50,878 nucleotides of DNA, from positions 29,609-80,486 of the forward strand of contig JAQIFP010000019.1 in NCBI GenBank assembly GCA_030141585.1, read 5' to 3'. This DNA comes from Ophryocystis elektroscirrha. Lineage: Eukaryota > Apicomplexa > Conoidasida > Neogregarinorida > Ophryocystidae. A program made the position numbers and the translations under genes. Of the stretch, positions 1-9,348 are shown in pieces. The stretch's first letter is position 1. Each line of letters begins with the position of its first letter. The notes under the pieces are model-generated. The model was not told the DNA's origin, searched no databases, and saw nothing but the letters and a program-made list of their open reading frames with translations.

Positions 1-2039
1 AACCAGAAGTGAAACCCTCTGTAGAACCAGAAGTGAAACCCTCTGTAGAACCAGAAGTGAAACCCTCTGTAGAACCAGAAGTGAAACCCTCTGTAGAACC
101 AGAAGTGAAACCCTCTGTAGAACCAGAAGTGAAACCCCCTGTAGAACCAGAAAAGAAACCCTTTGTAGAATCAGAAGTGGAACCTTATTTGCTTACAGCC
201 GACGAACCTGAATCCAAATATACAAAAAGAGACTTGAAGTTATTGGAAAAATTAAAATCGGAATTTCGAAATTCAACCGATTTAAAATATACTGATAATG
301 AATTAATTGAAGGCTACAAAGACATAGAAAAGGACCTGAGCACTAAAGTCGAATTTAAAGATATAGAGGGCGAATTAGCTATGTTAGCTGATGAGGAAGA
401 ACAGTTAAAAGCAAAAGTAGCTCAAATTCGATTGAGTACAGAAATCGTGACTCCTGAGATGAAAGAAGAGGTTCAATATCTTCTTACTCTATTCGGCATC
501 CCTTTTATTACAGCTCCTGCTGAAGCTGAAGCACAATGTGCTTATTTGACTTCAATAAAAGCTTGCGATGCTGTTATTTCGGATGATTCCGATACTCTGG
601 TATTTGGAGCATCTGAAGTATATCGGAAGTTTTTCGAAATAAAAGGAGTTGTTGAGTTATACGAACAGTCATTATTAAAAAAAAAACTTGGCCTGTCCCA
701 AAACGAGTTAATAGAGCTTGCCATGTTATTAGGATGTGATTATACTGAAGGTGTTCGAGGGATAGGCATAGTAAATGCAATAGAGACTATCCAAATATAT
801 AACGGAATCAATGGTTTAAAAGAATTACGTAAATGGGCGGAAGATCCTCAAAGAATATATTCAGTTGGCATAGAAGAAAATGATTCCTTAGAAAAACAAG
901 CATACAAAGAGTCACATAAAAGGTATTGTCGGGAATGGATATTCCCGTCCACATTCCCGAATGCAGAAGTTTGGGACTCTTTTAAAACTCCGCGAGTGGC
1001 TTATAAAGATGCAACTTTCAGATGGAGGAACGAAATAAGAACTGATGAAATTGTTGAATTTTTAGCTGAAAAAACTGCTCTAAGCTACTTAAGTATACAC
1101 GAAACCCTTCAGCCCATATTAAATTTAACTACTCCTATTTATTTTCAACCACGTATAAGCGACTACCTTTCTTTTTCCGATGGCCCTGCAGGAGAATATC
1201 GATCAAAAAGGCTGCTTAATGCTTTGAAGTTTGCACAAGAAAAAAAAAAAAAGAAAAAAGAAAATAATTCTGTTATACAAATGCAAATGTTCGATGATTT
1301 AGAAAAAATTTCTAGTGAGCTTATTGATCAAGAAAAACCTACTCCAAAAAGAAAGAATAAAAAAAAGAAAAAGCTACCACAAAAAGATCAATCCAATACT
1401 GAGCAATTTAATAAAAATGTCCTAAAAAAAAAAAATATTTCACAAAAAAGAGATACTCCAAAAAAAAAAGACACTCCGCAAAAAAAAGACACTTTGCAAA
1501 AAAAAGACACTTTGCAAAAAAAAGACACTCCGCAAAAAAAAGACACTTTGCAAAAAAAAGACACTCCGCAAAAAAAAGACACTCCGCAAAAAAAAGATTC
1601 TTTGAAAAATAAAGATATTCCAGAAAAAAAAGATACCTCTTTAATTTCCCCATCTAAAAAAAGATTGAAATCTGAGAAAAACACAGCAGAAAACGAAGGA
1701 ATTCAACCGACAAAGCAAATTGAACACGTTTCACCAACTAAAGAATTTAAAACTATGTCAAAAGAACTTAGTGAAAAGTTTGACATAAAAACGAAACAGT
1801 CGGAAATAACTGAAAATGAACAACATACGATAAACCCTGAAAAAGAAAAAAAAAGATTAGAAAAAAACCCTTTAAATAAAACTTTTCAAAGCAATAATTC
1901 AAAAAAAGAACCAGCTTTAAAAACAAAGTTTCCTCAGCCTTTGCAACAAAGCAAAAGTTTAAGAGACAATTCAACAGGATGCAATAAAAAATTGTTTTGC
2001 TCGAATGCATGGGACGAATTAGAAGCTTATAATAAATAA
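1..2039 (+). CDS. XPG/Rad2-family structure-specific endonuclease, 3' part (5' end outside window)
   Basis: The reading frame is open at the left edge, so the start and the N-terminal XPG domain lie upstream. What is visible begins with an 8-residue tandem repeat (PSVEPEVK, 24 nt), which would sit in the spacer between the two catalytic halves. Then comes the XPG-I domain: PAEAEAQ about 170 codons from position 9 and SDDSD at about 191-195, both metal-binding acidic clusters. The helix-hairpin-helix region follows with GCDYTEGVRGIG from about residue 242. The C-terminal 270 residues are Lys-rich and carry a 6-residue repeat (QKKDTP/L). The family cuts 5' flaps or bubbles in nucleotide excision repair. 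A large acidic spacer favours XPG/Rad2 over FEN1, but the missing N terminus prevents proof. No clear PIP box was seen. The stop lies 10 bp from the stop of the convergent gene. Confidence 0.88.
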   Translation, partial: PEVKPSVEPEVKPSVEPEVKPSVEPEVKPSVEPEVKPSVEPEVKPPVEPEKKPFVESEVEPYLLTADEPESKYTKRDLKLLEKLKSEFRNSTDLKYTDNELIEGYKDIEKDLSTKVEFKDIEGELAMLADEEEQLKAKVAQIRLSTEIVTPEMKEEVQYLLTLFGIPFITAPAEAEAQCAYLTSIKACDAVISDDSDTLVFGASEVYRKFFEIKGVVELYEQSLLKKKLGLSQNELIELAMLLGCDYTEGVRGIGIVNAIETIQIYNGINGLKELRKWAEDPQRIYSVGIEENDSLEKQAYKESHKRYCREWIFPSTFPNAEVWDSFKTPRVAYKDATFRWRNEIRTDEIVEFLAEKTALSYLSIHETLQPILNLTTPIYFQPRISDYLSFSDGPAGEYRSKRLLNALKFAQEKKKKKKENNSVIQMQMFDDLEKISSELIDQEKPTPKRKNKKKKKLPQKDQSNTEQFNKNVLKKKNISQKRDTPKKKDTPQKKDTLQKKDTLQKKDTPQKKDTLQKKDTPQKKDTPQKKDSLKNKDIPEKKDTSLISPSKKRLKSEKNTAENEGIQPTKQIEHVSPTKEFKTMSKELSEKFDIKTKQSEITENEQHTINPEKEKKRLEKNPLNKTFQSNNSKKEPALKTKFPQPLQQSKSLRDNSTGCNKKLFCSNAWDELEAYNK
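3..170 (+). repeat. 24-nt in-frame tandem repeat (PSVEPEVK) in the nuclease spacer
   Basis: About seven copies of a 24-nt unit encode Pro-Ser-Val-Glu-Pro-Glu-Val-Lys. The first copies are identical and the last two degenerate (PPVEPEKK, PFVESEVE). The array continues out of the window on the left, so its full copy number is unknown. Confidence 0.9.
1442..1632 (+). repeat. 18-nt in-frame tandem repeat (QKKDTP/QKKDTL)
   Basis: About ten copies of an 18-nt unit encode Gln-Lys-Lys-Asp-Thr-(Pro/Leu) in the basic tail of the nuclease. The array is rich in A runs and sits in frame throughout. Confidence 0.88.
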
Positions 2040-2049
2040 AAAATCGTTT

Positions 2050-3203
2050 CTATTTTTTTGTGAAGAATGATAACAATGAAGCCTGTTGTTTTTTAGTTTT
2101 GTTCTTGATAGGTGATTGTGTTTCAGGAGATTGAGATTTGGGGACTGCATACAAATTTAAATCTTAATTATATTACCCCAATACTTTCCTTTTTTTTCAT
2201 ATTGTTTTTGGACAATCTAAAAAAAAAAGTAATTTTTTTTTTTTTACTTCTTTTGAATCTGAGATTAGCTTTTTCTCTATTGGTGTATTAAGCTTTTGTC
2301 TCTTGATATCTTCATTTTTTTCTTTAAAAGAAGGTTTTTCTATAGGGCTCAAATACACCATTGCAACGTCCTCATTGGTTTTTGAAATGTCATCATCACT
2401 AAACAAATCTCCTGGGTTTTCCATGTCGTCATTCTCAATAATGGTTTGTTTTGGTAATGCTTTCTCTATGTTTAATGGAGCTTTAGGTGTAGTAAAAAAT
2501 TTATGGTTTTCGGAATCATCAAGATTTTTTTGTCCAAATGTTTCTTTTTTTTTTTTTTTTTTTTTTTGATCTAATAGGTTTTTATCTTCAGTTAAATTAC
2601 TATTTTTAAAATTAATAGTCTTAGGTGCTGTATTTACAGCTTCGGAACTCGTAATGGTATCACTGATCACTGGAGTTTCTTGAGATTGCGGTAGCTCTGA
2701 TGAAGATATTTTAGGTGTAGTGTTTGGAGTAAATGAAGATCTAGTTTTTATTTCGCGAAGGGGAACAGTTTTGTCTTTCGATTGATAACAAGATAAGCTA
2801 ATTTGGTATACATTACGCTTATTTATATGTACACACTAATGAGGGATCCATAGAGAAGAATTATCGCTCAGTTTTGAGTTAGCGTAGTCATTAACCTAAA
2901 AAAACATTAAAGGAAAAGTTTAATTTGTACTATACGGAATATATGGTACTCATCGACAATTTTTTTCTTGGCAACGCCAATCAATTGAATTGATTCCAAT
3001 CGCTTTTCTGAATGAGCAACAAATTCTTCAATTTCATCTAGAAAGAAAAAACATTATACAAGTATGAACATATACATGTGAAAAAATATGCTTTTTATTT
3101 CTATATTCAAAATATTAAGTAACAATAAACAAAATAAATTTATCCCCATACTACATAATGACAATCTATTATTAGTAAATATGCATCTGATTAATGCTTA
3201 TTT

Positions 3204-3236
<33 letters not shown>

Positions 3237-3956
3237 GTAAATAAAAAAAATATTGTAAAATACTGATATATCATATTATTTTGTATGTTAATTGATGTTT
3301 ATAATGTTAAAAATATTATAAAATATTCATATACATGTATATGTAACCATATATATATATATATTGATACATGTATATATATAAATATCTATATATATAT
3401 ATGTATAAGTATATATATTATGTACTTATATATACAAGTATATAATATATATACTCATATAATACACATATATATACTTATATAATATATATATATATAT
3501 ATACTTGTATACAACAAAAGGTATTTTTTTTTTTAGAACATAAATAAGAATTGTAAATGAAGTACTTTCTAATTGGGTACAGGTTCCCACAAATGTTTTA
3601 ATGCATAATTGATCGTTATTCAAATACGTGACTACAACACGACAAACGGTTTCAGGCTTATTATTGACATATTCAGCTAAAACTCTACAAAAGGGAATCA
3701 ATCATACAAAATGATTACCGTTCCGCCTCCAATGAAGTCAGCTTGAATTCTTCAGCTATCAAAACTACAGGAACCTAAAGTTAACTAAATCAAAAACTAA
3801 CATTTATACATATATATAAATATATTTATATGTGAATTTTTGATATTTTTCTTATATAAATTCAAATAATTAGAATTCTTTTACCTCTGCACATTCGGTT
3901 TTCAAAAGACTTTCTATGGATTGAAATAGTTCACTTAGATTTTCTGTAACATTCAT
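2050..3956 (-). CDS. DNA polymerase delta subunit 3-like (POLD3/Cdc27) with C-terminal PIP box
   Basis: Rebuilt from exons 3956-3885, 3774-3719, 3684-3566, 3037-2931, 2835-2248 (or 2895-2248), 2216-2177 and 2144-2050, giving about 358 residues. The N terminus resembles the winged-helix region of the family: MNVTENLSELFQSIE, then VLIAEEFKLTSLEAERVLAE and CRVVVTYL. A second block, LESIQLIGVAKKKIVDEYH, resembles the region before the POLD3 linker. The tail is basic and low in complexity and ends QQASLLSFFTKK then TAG, a canonical PCNA-binding PIP box (Q-x-x-L-x-x-F-F). The protein would be the processivity subunit of pol delta in the nucleus. Odd point: if the upstream acceptor at 2896 is used, exon 5 contains an in-frame TAG at 2838-2836. 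Junction 3566/3037 and exon 5 are the weakest parts of the model; the start could also lie in an earlier exon. Confidence 0.6.
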
Positions 3957-4086
3957 AATAGGACCAACTTTTAATTAATTGAAAAAGCATTAGTAATCTA
4001 ATTTTTGCTTAAAGTGATTAATTTTGGCGTTTTTATTGCAGATTTAATTGTGTTACAAAACTAAGGTCAAAAATATTAATAAGAGT

Positions 4087-5706
4087 TTAAGATAGAGAAA
4101 CTAAAGGTGTATCTGGTAATTTTTCTACAAGAGCTTTTATTTCGTCAAGTGGGTATATACGGAACCTTTAAATATATATATATAATAAATGACATACTTT
4201 TTTGTTTCAGTAGTTATTGCGCCAATTTCAATATTAGTAGCGGACAGCTTTTCTTCCATAATATGGCGCAACACAATTAAACAGATTTCTTCCGCCTCTA
4301 TAAATTTTATTATAATACAAATAAAAAATAGATAATATTGAAAAAAAATTATAATTTATTGAAGTATTACATAAAAGACTTATATTAATAAACTTTGCAT
4401 ACACTAATTAAGTTTGCTTAAAGTGTATATTCAGCAAATGATGATCAAATATTATTTTTAATTCTAAATAAAGATTTTTATATAGAAAGACACTCATTTA
4501 CTTAATATAAACATTTTATCGATAATAAGTTTGCTTATTATTAAGTTTACCTTTTAAAGTTAAATCTGGTCTATATCTTTCTTGCAAATAAGTTTCTGCG
4601 CCTTCTTGAACGGCTCCTATAGCTGTTGCTTCGTACTTTGTAGTTGTTCCAGATGGGTCGACACACCATAGAGAAGGTCCTGTTTCGTCAACTGATGCTA
4701 ACATGAGAACCACTCCAAATGGACGGCTTATAGTCTTTTTTTCATTTTCATGAATTCCTGTAAATTATTGAAAATTAAGAATACAAACCAGAAAATGATA
4801 AAGCGATTTCTGCTATTGAATTAACACATGATTCAGCAGGAATCGGTTCATTATATACAAAATGGTGATGCAGTGCTTGCACTTGTGCGTGATCAATCAA
4901 TATTCTGTAAAAATTTATTATCTTCATAATTATTGCTTATTTTTTTTAATTTGCTCAAATAGATTGAAACTAGTTCTTAAATGAATGTGTTATAATCAAT
5001 TAAATACTGCGCATAACTTTTAGAGTATTAAGTCAAGTAATACAATAAATATTTTAATAAATAAGTGAAGTATATTCTTACAAGGAGTCTGCTATAATTC
5101 CACTAGATACACATCCAATGTGGCTATCTATTATTCTTAATTTTTCTACATCGTGAGTAGTTTCCATTAATTTGGATTGGACACGTCTTTCAGTAGCAAT
5201 AACAACTCCTTCATTAGTTTTTATTCCAATGGATGTACTTCCAAGCTAATTCACAAAAAAAAGTATTTTAAATACATGTCGTGTATATTTAAGGACTTAA
5301 AGTATACCATTAATTTATATGTATATATATATATATACATATTTATATATTTAAAGCTACAGAAATATTTATATGTTTATATATAAATGTAAATTAACAT
5401 ATATATATATATATGTATATATTCATTAAAAATTGTTTTTATTATGTATATGTGAATATATAAGTTGACCAATTTGCATTAAGAGTTTTTTATGAAAATA
5501 TATTAAATATATAATTAAAATAATTTGCTATGATTTATAAGAAAGATGTTTAAACTGTTTTTATTTATATTTAAAGTATGATATGTGTTTATGTTAAATA
5601 TTTCTGGAACCTTTATAGCACCAAGAGCATATTCCACTTGGAATAATCGACCCTCAGGTGAAAATGTGTTGACTCCTCTATCATATTCAGATCTGGTTGA
5701 ATACAT
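4087..5706 (-). CDS. PSMA5: 20S proteasome subunit alpha type-5
   Basis: Six exons (5706-5611, 5245-5082, 4904-4789, 4757-4551, 4297-4198, 4165-4087) join in phase to 253 residues, the usual length of this subunit. The N terminus [20 protein letters not shown] has the alpha-subunit signature that builds the gate and contacts the regulatory particle. Later landmarks are [46 protein letters not shown] and [14 protein letters not shown], all as in alpha-5. The protein acts in the outer ring of the 20S core in cytosol and nucleus and is not itself catalytic. The gene diverges from the capping-enzyme fusion at 6085. I am confident of the family and of the alpha-5 assignment; some splice points could shift by a few bases. 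Confidence 0.93.
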
Positions 5707-6084
5707 ACTATAATTAGGCGCGACGCCACTTAAACCAGTTATATTAAAGCGATTAGTAATTTTACGTAATAGTTTTTATCTACTATGTATTGATTCTGTA
5801 TAATTATATTTTTTTTTTGATATTTTAAATTAAATATATTGTTTAAGGTTATTATGTAACAGAAAATTGAACTTATATCAAAATTTACGTAATAGCTGAC
5901 ATTTTATATTTTTAGGAAGCAGTTAAAGAGATTATTTTAAAGCCCATGTAGCATGATAATATTAACTATTAATATGTGTATACGGCTGGTAGTTTTATGG
6001 TTTTTTAGGAGCTCTTAAATAGGGAGTATACCTAATAGGTGGAAAAATGTCTATACATAATATTAAGTAATGTATAAGTAAAAT
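5707..6084. promoter_or_regulatory. divergent intergenic region (proteasome alpha-5 / capping fusion)
   Basis: This 378-bp stretch separates two divergently transcribed housekeeping genes, so it should hold both promoters. It is AT-rich, with short A and T runs and no open frame of note. I see no recognisable binding site that I could name. Confidence 0.5.
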
Positions 6085-9000
6085 ATGAGCTCTGAAGAGA
6101 TTAAACTAGATTTATCTGAAGAGGCGCCAAACATACAAAGTTTAATAATACAATTTATAACAGAGTATTTAGATGATGAAAATATCTATTATAATGTATC
6201 TATCGGGTGTTTGAAAGGTTTAATTAATAAAAAACCTATAAGTTTACCTTTTTTATGTGATTGTATACTTGAAGATTCTTCTACAGATGATTGTATATTT
6301 GATGAAACCATAGACTCTGGAATCTTTCATACATGTATTTCAGAAATGTTTTGTAATACACAAAACACGTGGAATTGGACCAGTAAACCTTTGCATTACA
6401 AAGAAAGAGTTAGTATAAATAAATGTGTCACAGAATTAGAGAATAAAACAGAGAATACTCATTTGTACTACAAAAGCCAAATATTAGATAAGTTATATTT
6501 ATATCTTGCAAGATTACCTTACCAAATCAAAATAACACGGTTAAAGCGTATTTGGTTATCATTTGAAGAATACGATTCTGTTATTAAAAGCAAAGATGAA
6601 GACGAAAACGATCAAAGTGAAGAAATAGATGCTGTTCGATTAACGGAATATTACTCTTATATATGGAGACTCAATTCTGTAGCTTATTCAAGTGATTTAT
6701 ATATTTGTGCTGCATTTTTTCAAGAATTTTCAGAATTATCAACATATCAATCAATATCAGATATAACTTCTTCAATTCAAACATATTTTGAATCAGTTTC
6801 AAATTTATCTGTAAAATTTATCAAAAATGACTCCCTTCTTCGAGCAATAGAAGATGCTGAAAATACTAAATTAAAATTACGTTTTTTTATAAATTTGGAT
6901 TTTTTGCGAGAACTTCGCAATGAATCAGAGATATTACAAAATGTCATTGTAACGTTTTTTTACAACTGTAAAGCTTTTGTTGAAAAATACCATGACGTTC
7001 ACTTACAAAATAATAAGGAAATAGATGATATTGGTTATTATTATCCAGGATATTTTGGCGATATAATATCTCAAACACGTCGTCATTACAACGTAAAGCA
7101 AATATCACGTGCATCGTTATCATCAATAGAAACGTTAAGAAAATTGAATAATGAAGTGAAGTATTTGGTTATAGAGGCTTTTGTGCCACCATCAACTAAA
7201 TTGTCTGTATTGGATTTAGCATGTGGACATGGACAAGATATACAGAAATATCGTAATAAAATAATTGAGACGTACATAGGCATAGATGTATCTGAATCTG
7301 AAATTCAAGAAGCTAATAGACGTATAAATAGGCGGCCTATACAGGGTAATTGGAGTTTTACAGTAGGGAATGTTTTGAAGCCAAAATCATATAAAATATG
7401 TTCTGGTCTTTATGATGTCATATCTTTCCAATTAGCCATACATTATTGCTTAGAAATAAAAAGTAACGCTACTTTTTTGTTTGAAAAATTAGCATCTTTC
7501 AGCAAAGATGGTGCAGTCTCATTTATATCCACTATATCCTGTGATACTATAGCAACTTTATTACATGCTCAATTTACGGATAATCGTATAGAACTGAATA
7601 AAAAATATTCCATAGGAAATTCGGTCTATAAAATTACGTTTGATGGCAGAGTATTAATAGAGGCATTGTTAACATATGTATCTTTGTACAAAATGCCTCC
7701 TAAAATAAATTATACCCTAGAACAGGTTCTTTTATTTTATTCTCAAAATTTAATTTGGTCGTGTAATAAAGATAATGTAAAAATTAATAATAATATATGT
7801 GGAGGTGTTAATTGCGAAATACAGAAATATGACTTAAAAAAACTTGAAGCCATAGACTCTCCTTTATTGGAAGTATTGCTTAACACATTTCAAAATATCT
7901 GGGGCATCAGATATTTATATAAGCTTATAGAACATCTTAACACAGATGAATTTATTGTTCCCCATAATGCATTTCTTGAACAAGCGAAACTTTATGACTT
8001 ACAATTAGTCTATTTTATGCCGTTTAATGAAATTCTAGCACAGTGTGAAGTTATAACAAACGGAGTTAGACCATTTTCTATGGAAAATCTTACTTTTGAT
8101 ACACAGCAAATGGACGCCTTTGAAGTTTATACTATGTACGTTTTTTCGAAAGGACCAAAGCTTAATTATATGCCAGAGTTCTTATCTACCAAAGAAACAG
8201 AACCGGTTCCAACAAACTCCGAACAAGATTTTTTTTCTGATTCCGACTTCCCAACAGCAGGAAATAAATCTCCTATTGCCATCGTGAAACAAGCACCTCC
8301 AACAGCATCTGCAAAGCAGTCGTTCATAAAAAACCTCAATTCAGTTCCTTCAGGAGGTCCGAAACAATCTGTAATTCATAAAGATAGAGTTACTAATATA
8401 ATCTCTAAACCATCGAGTTCTCAGTTATCGAAAAAAGAGCAATTAGCTAAACTTATTATGAAACAACAGCCGCCGTCTTTGCAGTCCATTAAACCCCAGC
8501 AAATTAAAGTTGATAGCTTGAAGCATGAACAAATAAAAATAGTGCTTAATAAAAGTGTTAATGCTAAATCAACATCACAAAGAAAAAGAGTTGTTAAGGA
8601 AACCGATGTTATGGTAAAAACATCTGTTACTAAACGTGTCAAAAAACCTGTTAAGATTCAGCAAAAACCTTTCTCGTATCAACCTCAATCCAATGTGACA
8701 AGTTTTTCTTCTACAGATGTTTCTTCTTCAAGTCATTCTCATTCATCAAACATTCCTTCTTCTTTTTCGGGAGTTTCCGAAATACAGCAGCAAAAACACC
8801 AACCACAAACATCAATTGATTCCTCCAAAAGAATGGAATCATACCCAAGAAGCCCCAAGTCGCCTCCTCAAAAATCTACAGCCACTACTAATTTGAAGGA
8901 TTCAGTTCATGATAGTCTTTTTTCTGACCAAGAAAACGATTCAACAGACGAACCTCTAAATAAAGCTACTACGCCAAAACCAGAACCTGTTCCAAAACCC

Positions 9001-9102
9001 CCTCAAGAAACATCAATAAATAATCCAATAGAAGATGATACTTCTTCAGATACATCAACATCTTTTTCACTAAGTTCTTCCTCCTCGTCAGATGCAGATT
9101 GA
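6085..9102 (+). CDS. THO complex subunit 1-like region fused to mRNA cap guanine-N7 methyltransferase
   Basis: A single 1005-codon intronless frame. Residues about 1-310 resemble efThoc1/HPR1: a helical region with DKLYLYLARL, a stretch aligning to the conserved Tyr/Trp segment (YYSYIWRL) and LLRAIEDAENTKLKLRFF followed by FLREL. Residues about 335-370 (LRKLNNEVKYLVIEAF) match the entry segment of cap methyltransferases, and VLDLACGHGQD (375-385) is the SAM-binding motif I. D401 in YIGIDVSES would bind the ribose; YDVISFQLAIHY (443-454) is the next core motif. After YKITFDG (515-521) comes a roughly 100-residue insertion before the domain's C-terminal strand region (627-689, ending TMYVFSK). 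The last 300 residues are Ser/Lys/Gln-rich. No guanylyltransferase lysine motif was seen. The methyltransferase call is firm; the THOC1 call is by-eye homology. Confidence 0.82.
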   Translation: MSSEEIKLDLSEEAPNIQSLIIQFITEYLDDENIYYNVSIGCLKGLINKKPISLPFLCDCILEDSSTDDCIFDETIDSGIFHTCISEMFCNTQNTWNWTSKPLHYKERVSINKCVTELENKTENTHLYYKSQILDKLYLYLARLPYQIKITRLKRIWLSFEEYDSVIKSKDEDENDQSEEIDAVRLTEYYSYIWRLNSVAYSSDLYICAAFFQEFSELSTYQSISDITSSIQTYFESVSNLSVKFIKNDSLLRAIEDAENTKLKLRFFINLDFLRELRNESEILQNVIVTFFYNCKAFVEKYHDVHLQNNKEIDDIGYYYPGYFGDIISQTRRHYNVKQISRASLSSIETLRKLNNEVKYLVIEAFVPPSTKLSVLDLACGHGQDIQKYRNKIIETYIGIDVSESEIQEANRRINRRPIQGNWSFTVGNVLKPKSYKICSGLYDVISFQLAIHYCLEIKSNATFLFEKLASFSKDGAVSFISTISCDTIATLLHAQFTDNRIELNKKYSIGNSVYKITFDGRVLIEALLTYVSLYKMPPKINYTLEQVLLFYSQNLIWSCNKDNVKINNNICGGVNCEIQKYDLKKLEAIDSPLLEVLLNTFQNIWGIRYLYKLIEHLNTDEFIVPHNAFLEQAKLYDLQLVYFMPFNEILAQCEVITNGVRPFSMENLTFDTQQMDAFEVYTMYVFSKGPKLNYMPEFLSTKETEPVPTNSEQDFFSDSDFPTAGNKSPIAIVKQAPPTASAKQSFIKNLNSVPSGGPKQSVIHKDRVTNIISKPSSSQLSKKEQLAKLIMKQQPPSLQSIKPQQIKVDSLKHEQIKIVLNKSVNAKSTSQRKRVVKETDVMVKTSVTKRVKKPVKIQQKPFSYQPQSNVTSFSSTDVSSSSHSHSSNIPSSFSGVSEIQQQKHQPQTSIDSSKRMESYPRSPKSPPQKSTATTNLKDSVHDSLFSDQENDSTDEPLNKATTPKPEPVPKPPQETSINNPIEDDTSSDTSTSFSLSSSSSSDAD

Positions 9103-9348
9103 ACAAAGTTTTTTTTTTAACACAAAATTACACGATATATATTATATATTGAATGTGTCTAATTCAATTAATTAATACTATAAATGCTTGTAGAGTTATC
9201 TAAAATTATTTACTACCTATTAAAAGTTATATCATTTCAGTGACTTGTCAAACATGCGAAATAATTAATTAAATAACGATAATTTTTTGATGATTTTTTT
9301 TTTTTTTTTAAGAAACGATCAGTGATTATAATATAAGCCTTTTTTTAA

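Noticed and set aside
2836..2838. Reassignment of TAG as a sense codon
   Set aside because: TAG ends the ARO-like gene, the pol delta subunit and the secreted orphan, and the 1005-codon fusion contains none in frame, so one isolated TAG is better explained by splicing, decay or error.
3426..3540. A Tyr/Ile-rich tail on the third exon of the pol delta subunit
   Set aside because: It is TA-repeat intron sequence; a donor at 3565 in phase with the exon at 3037 is preferred.
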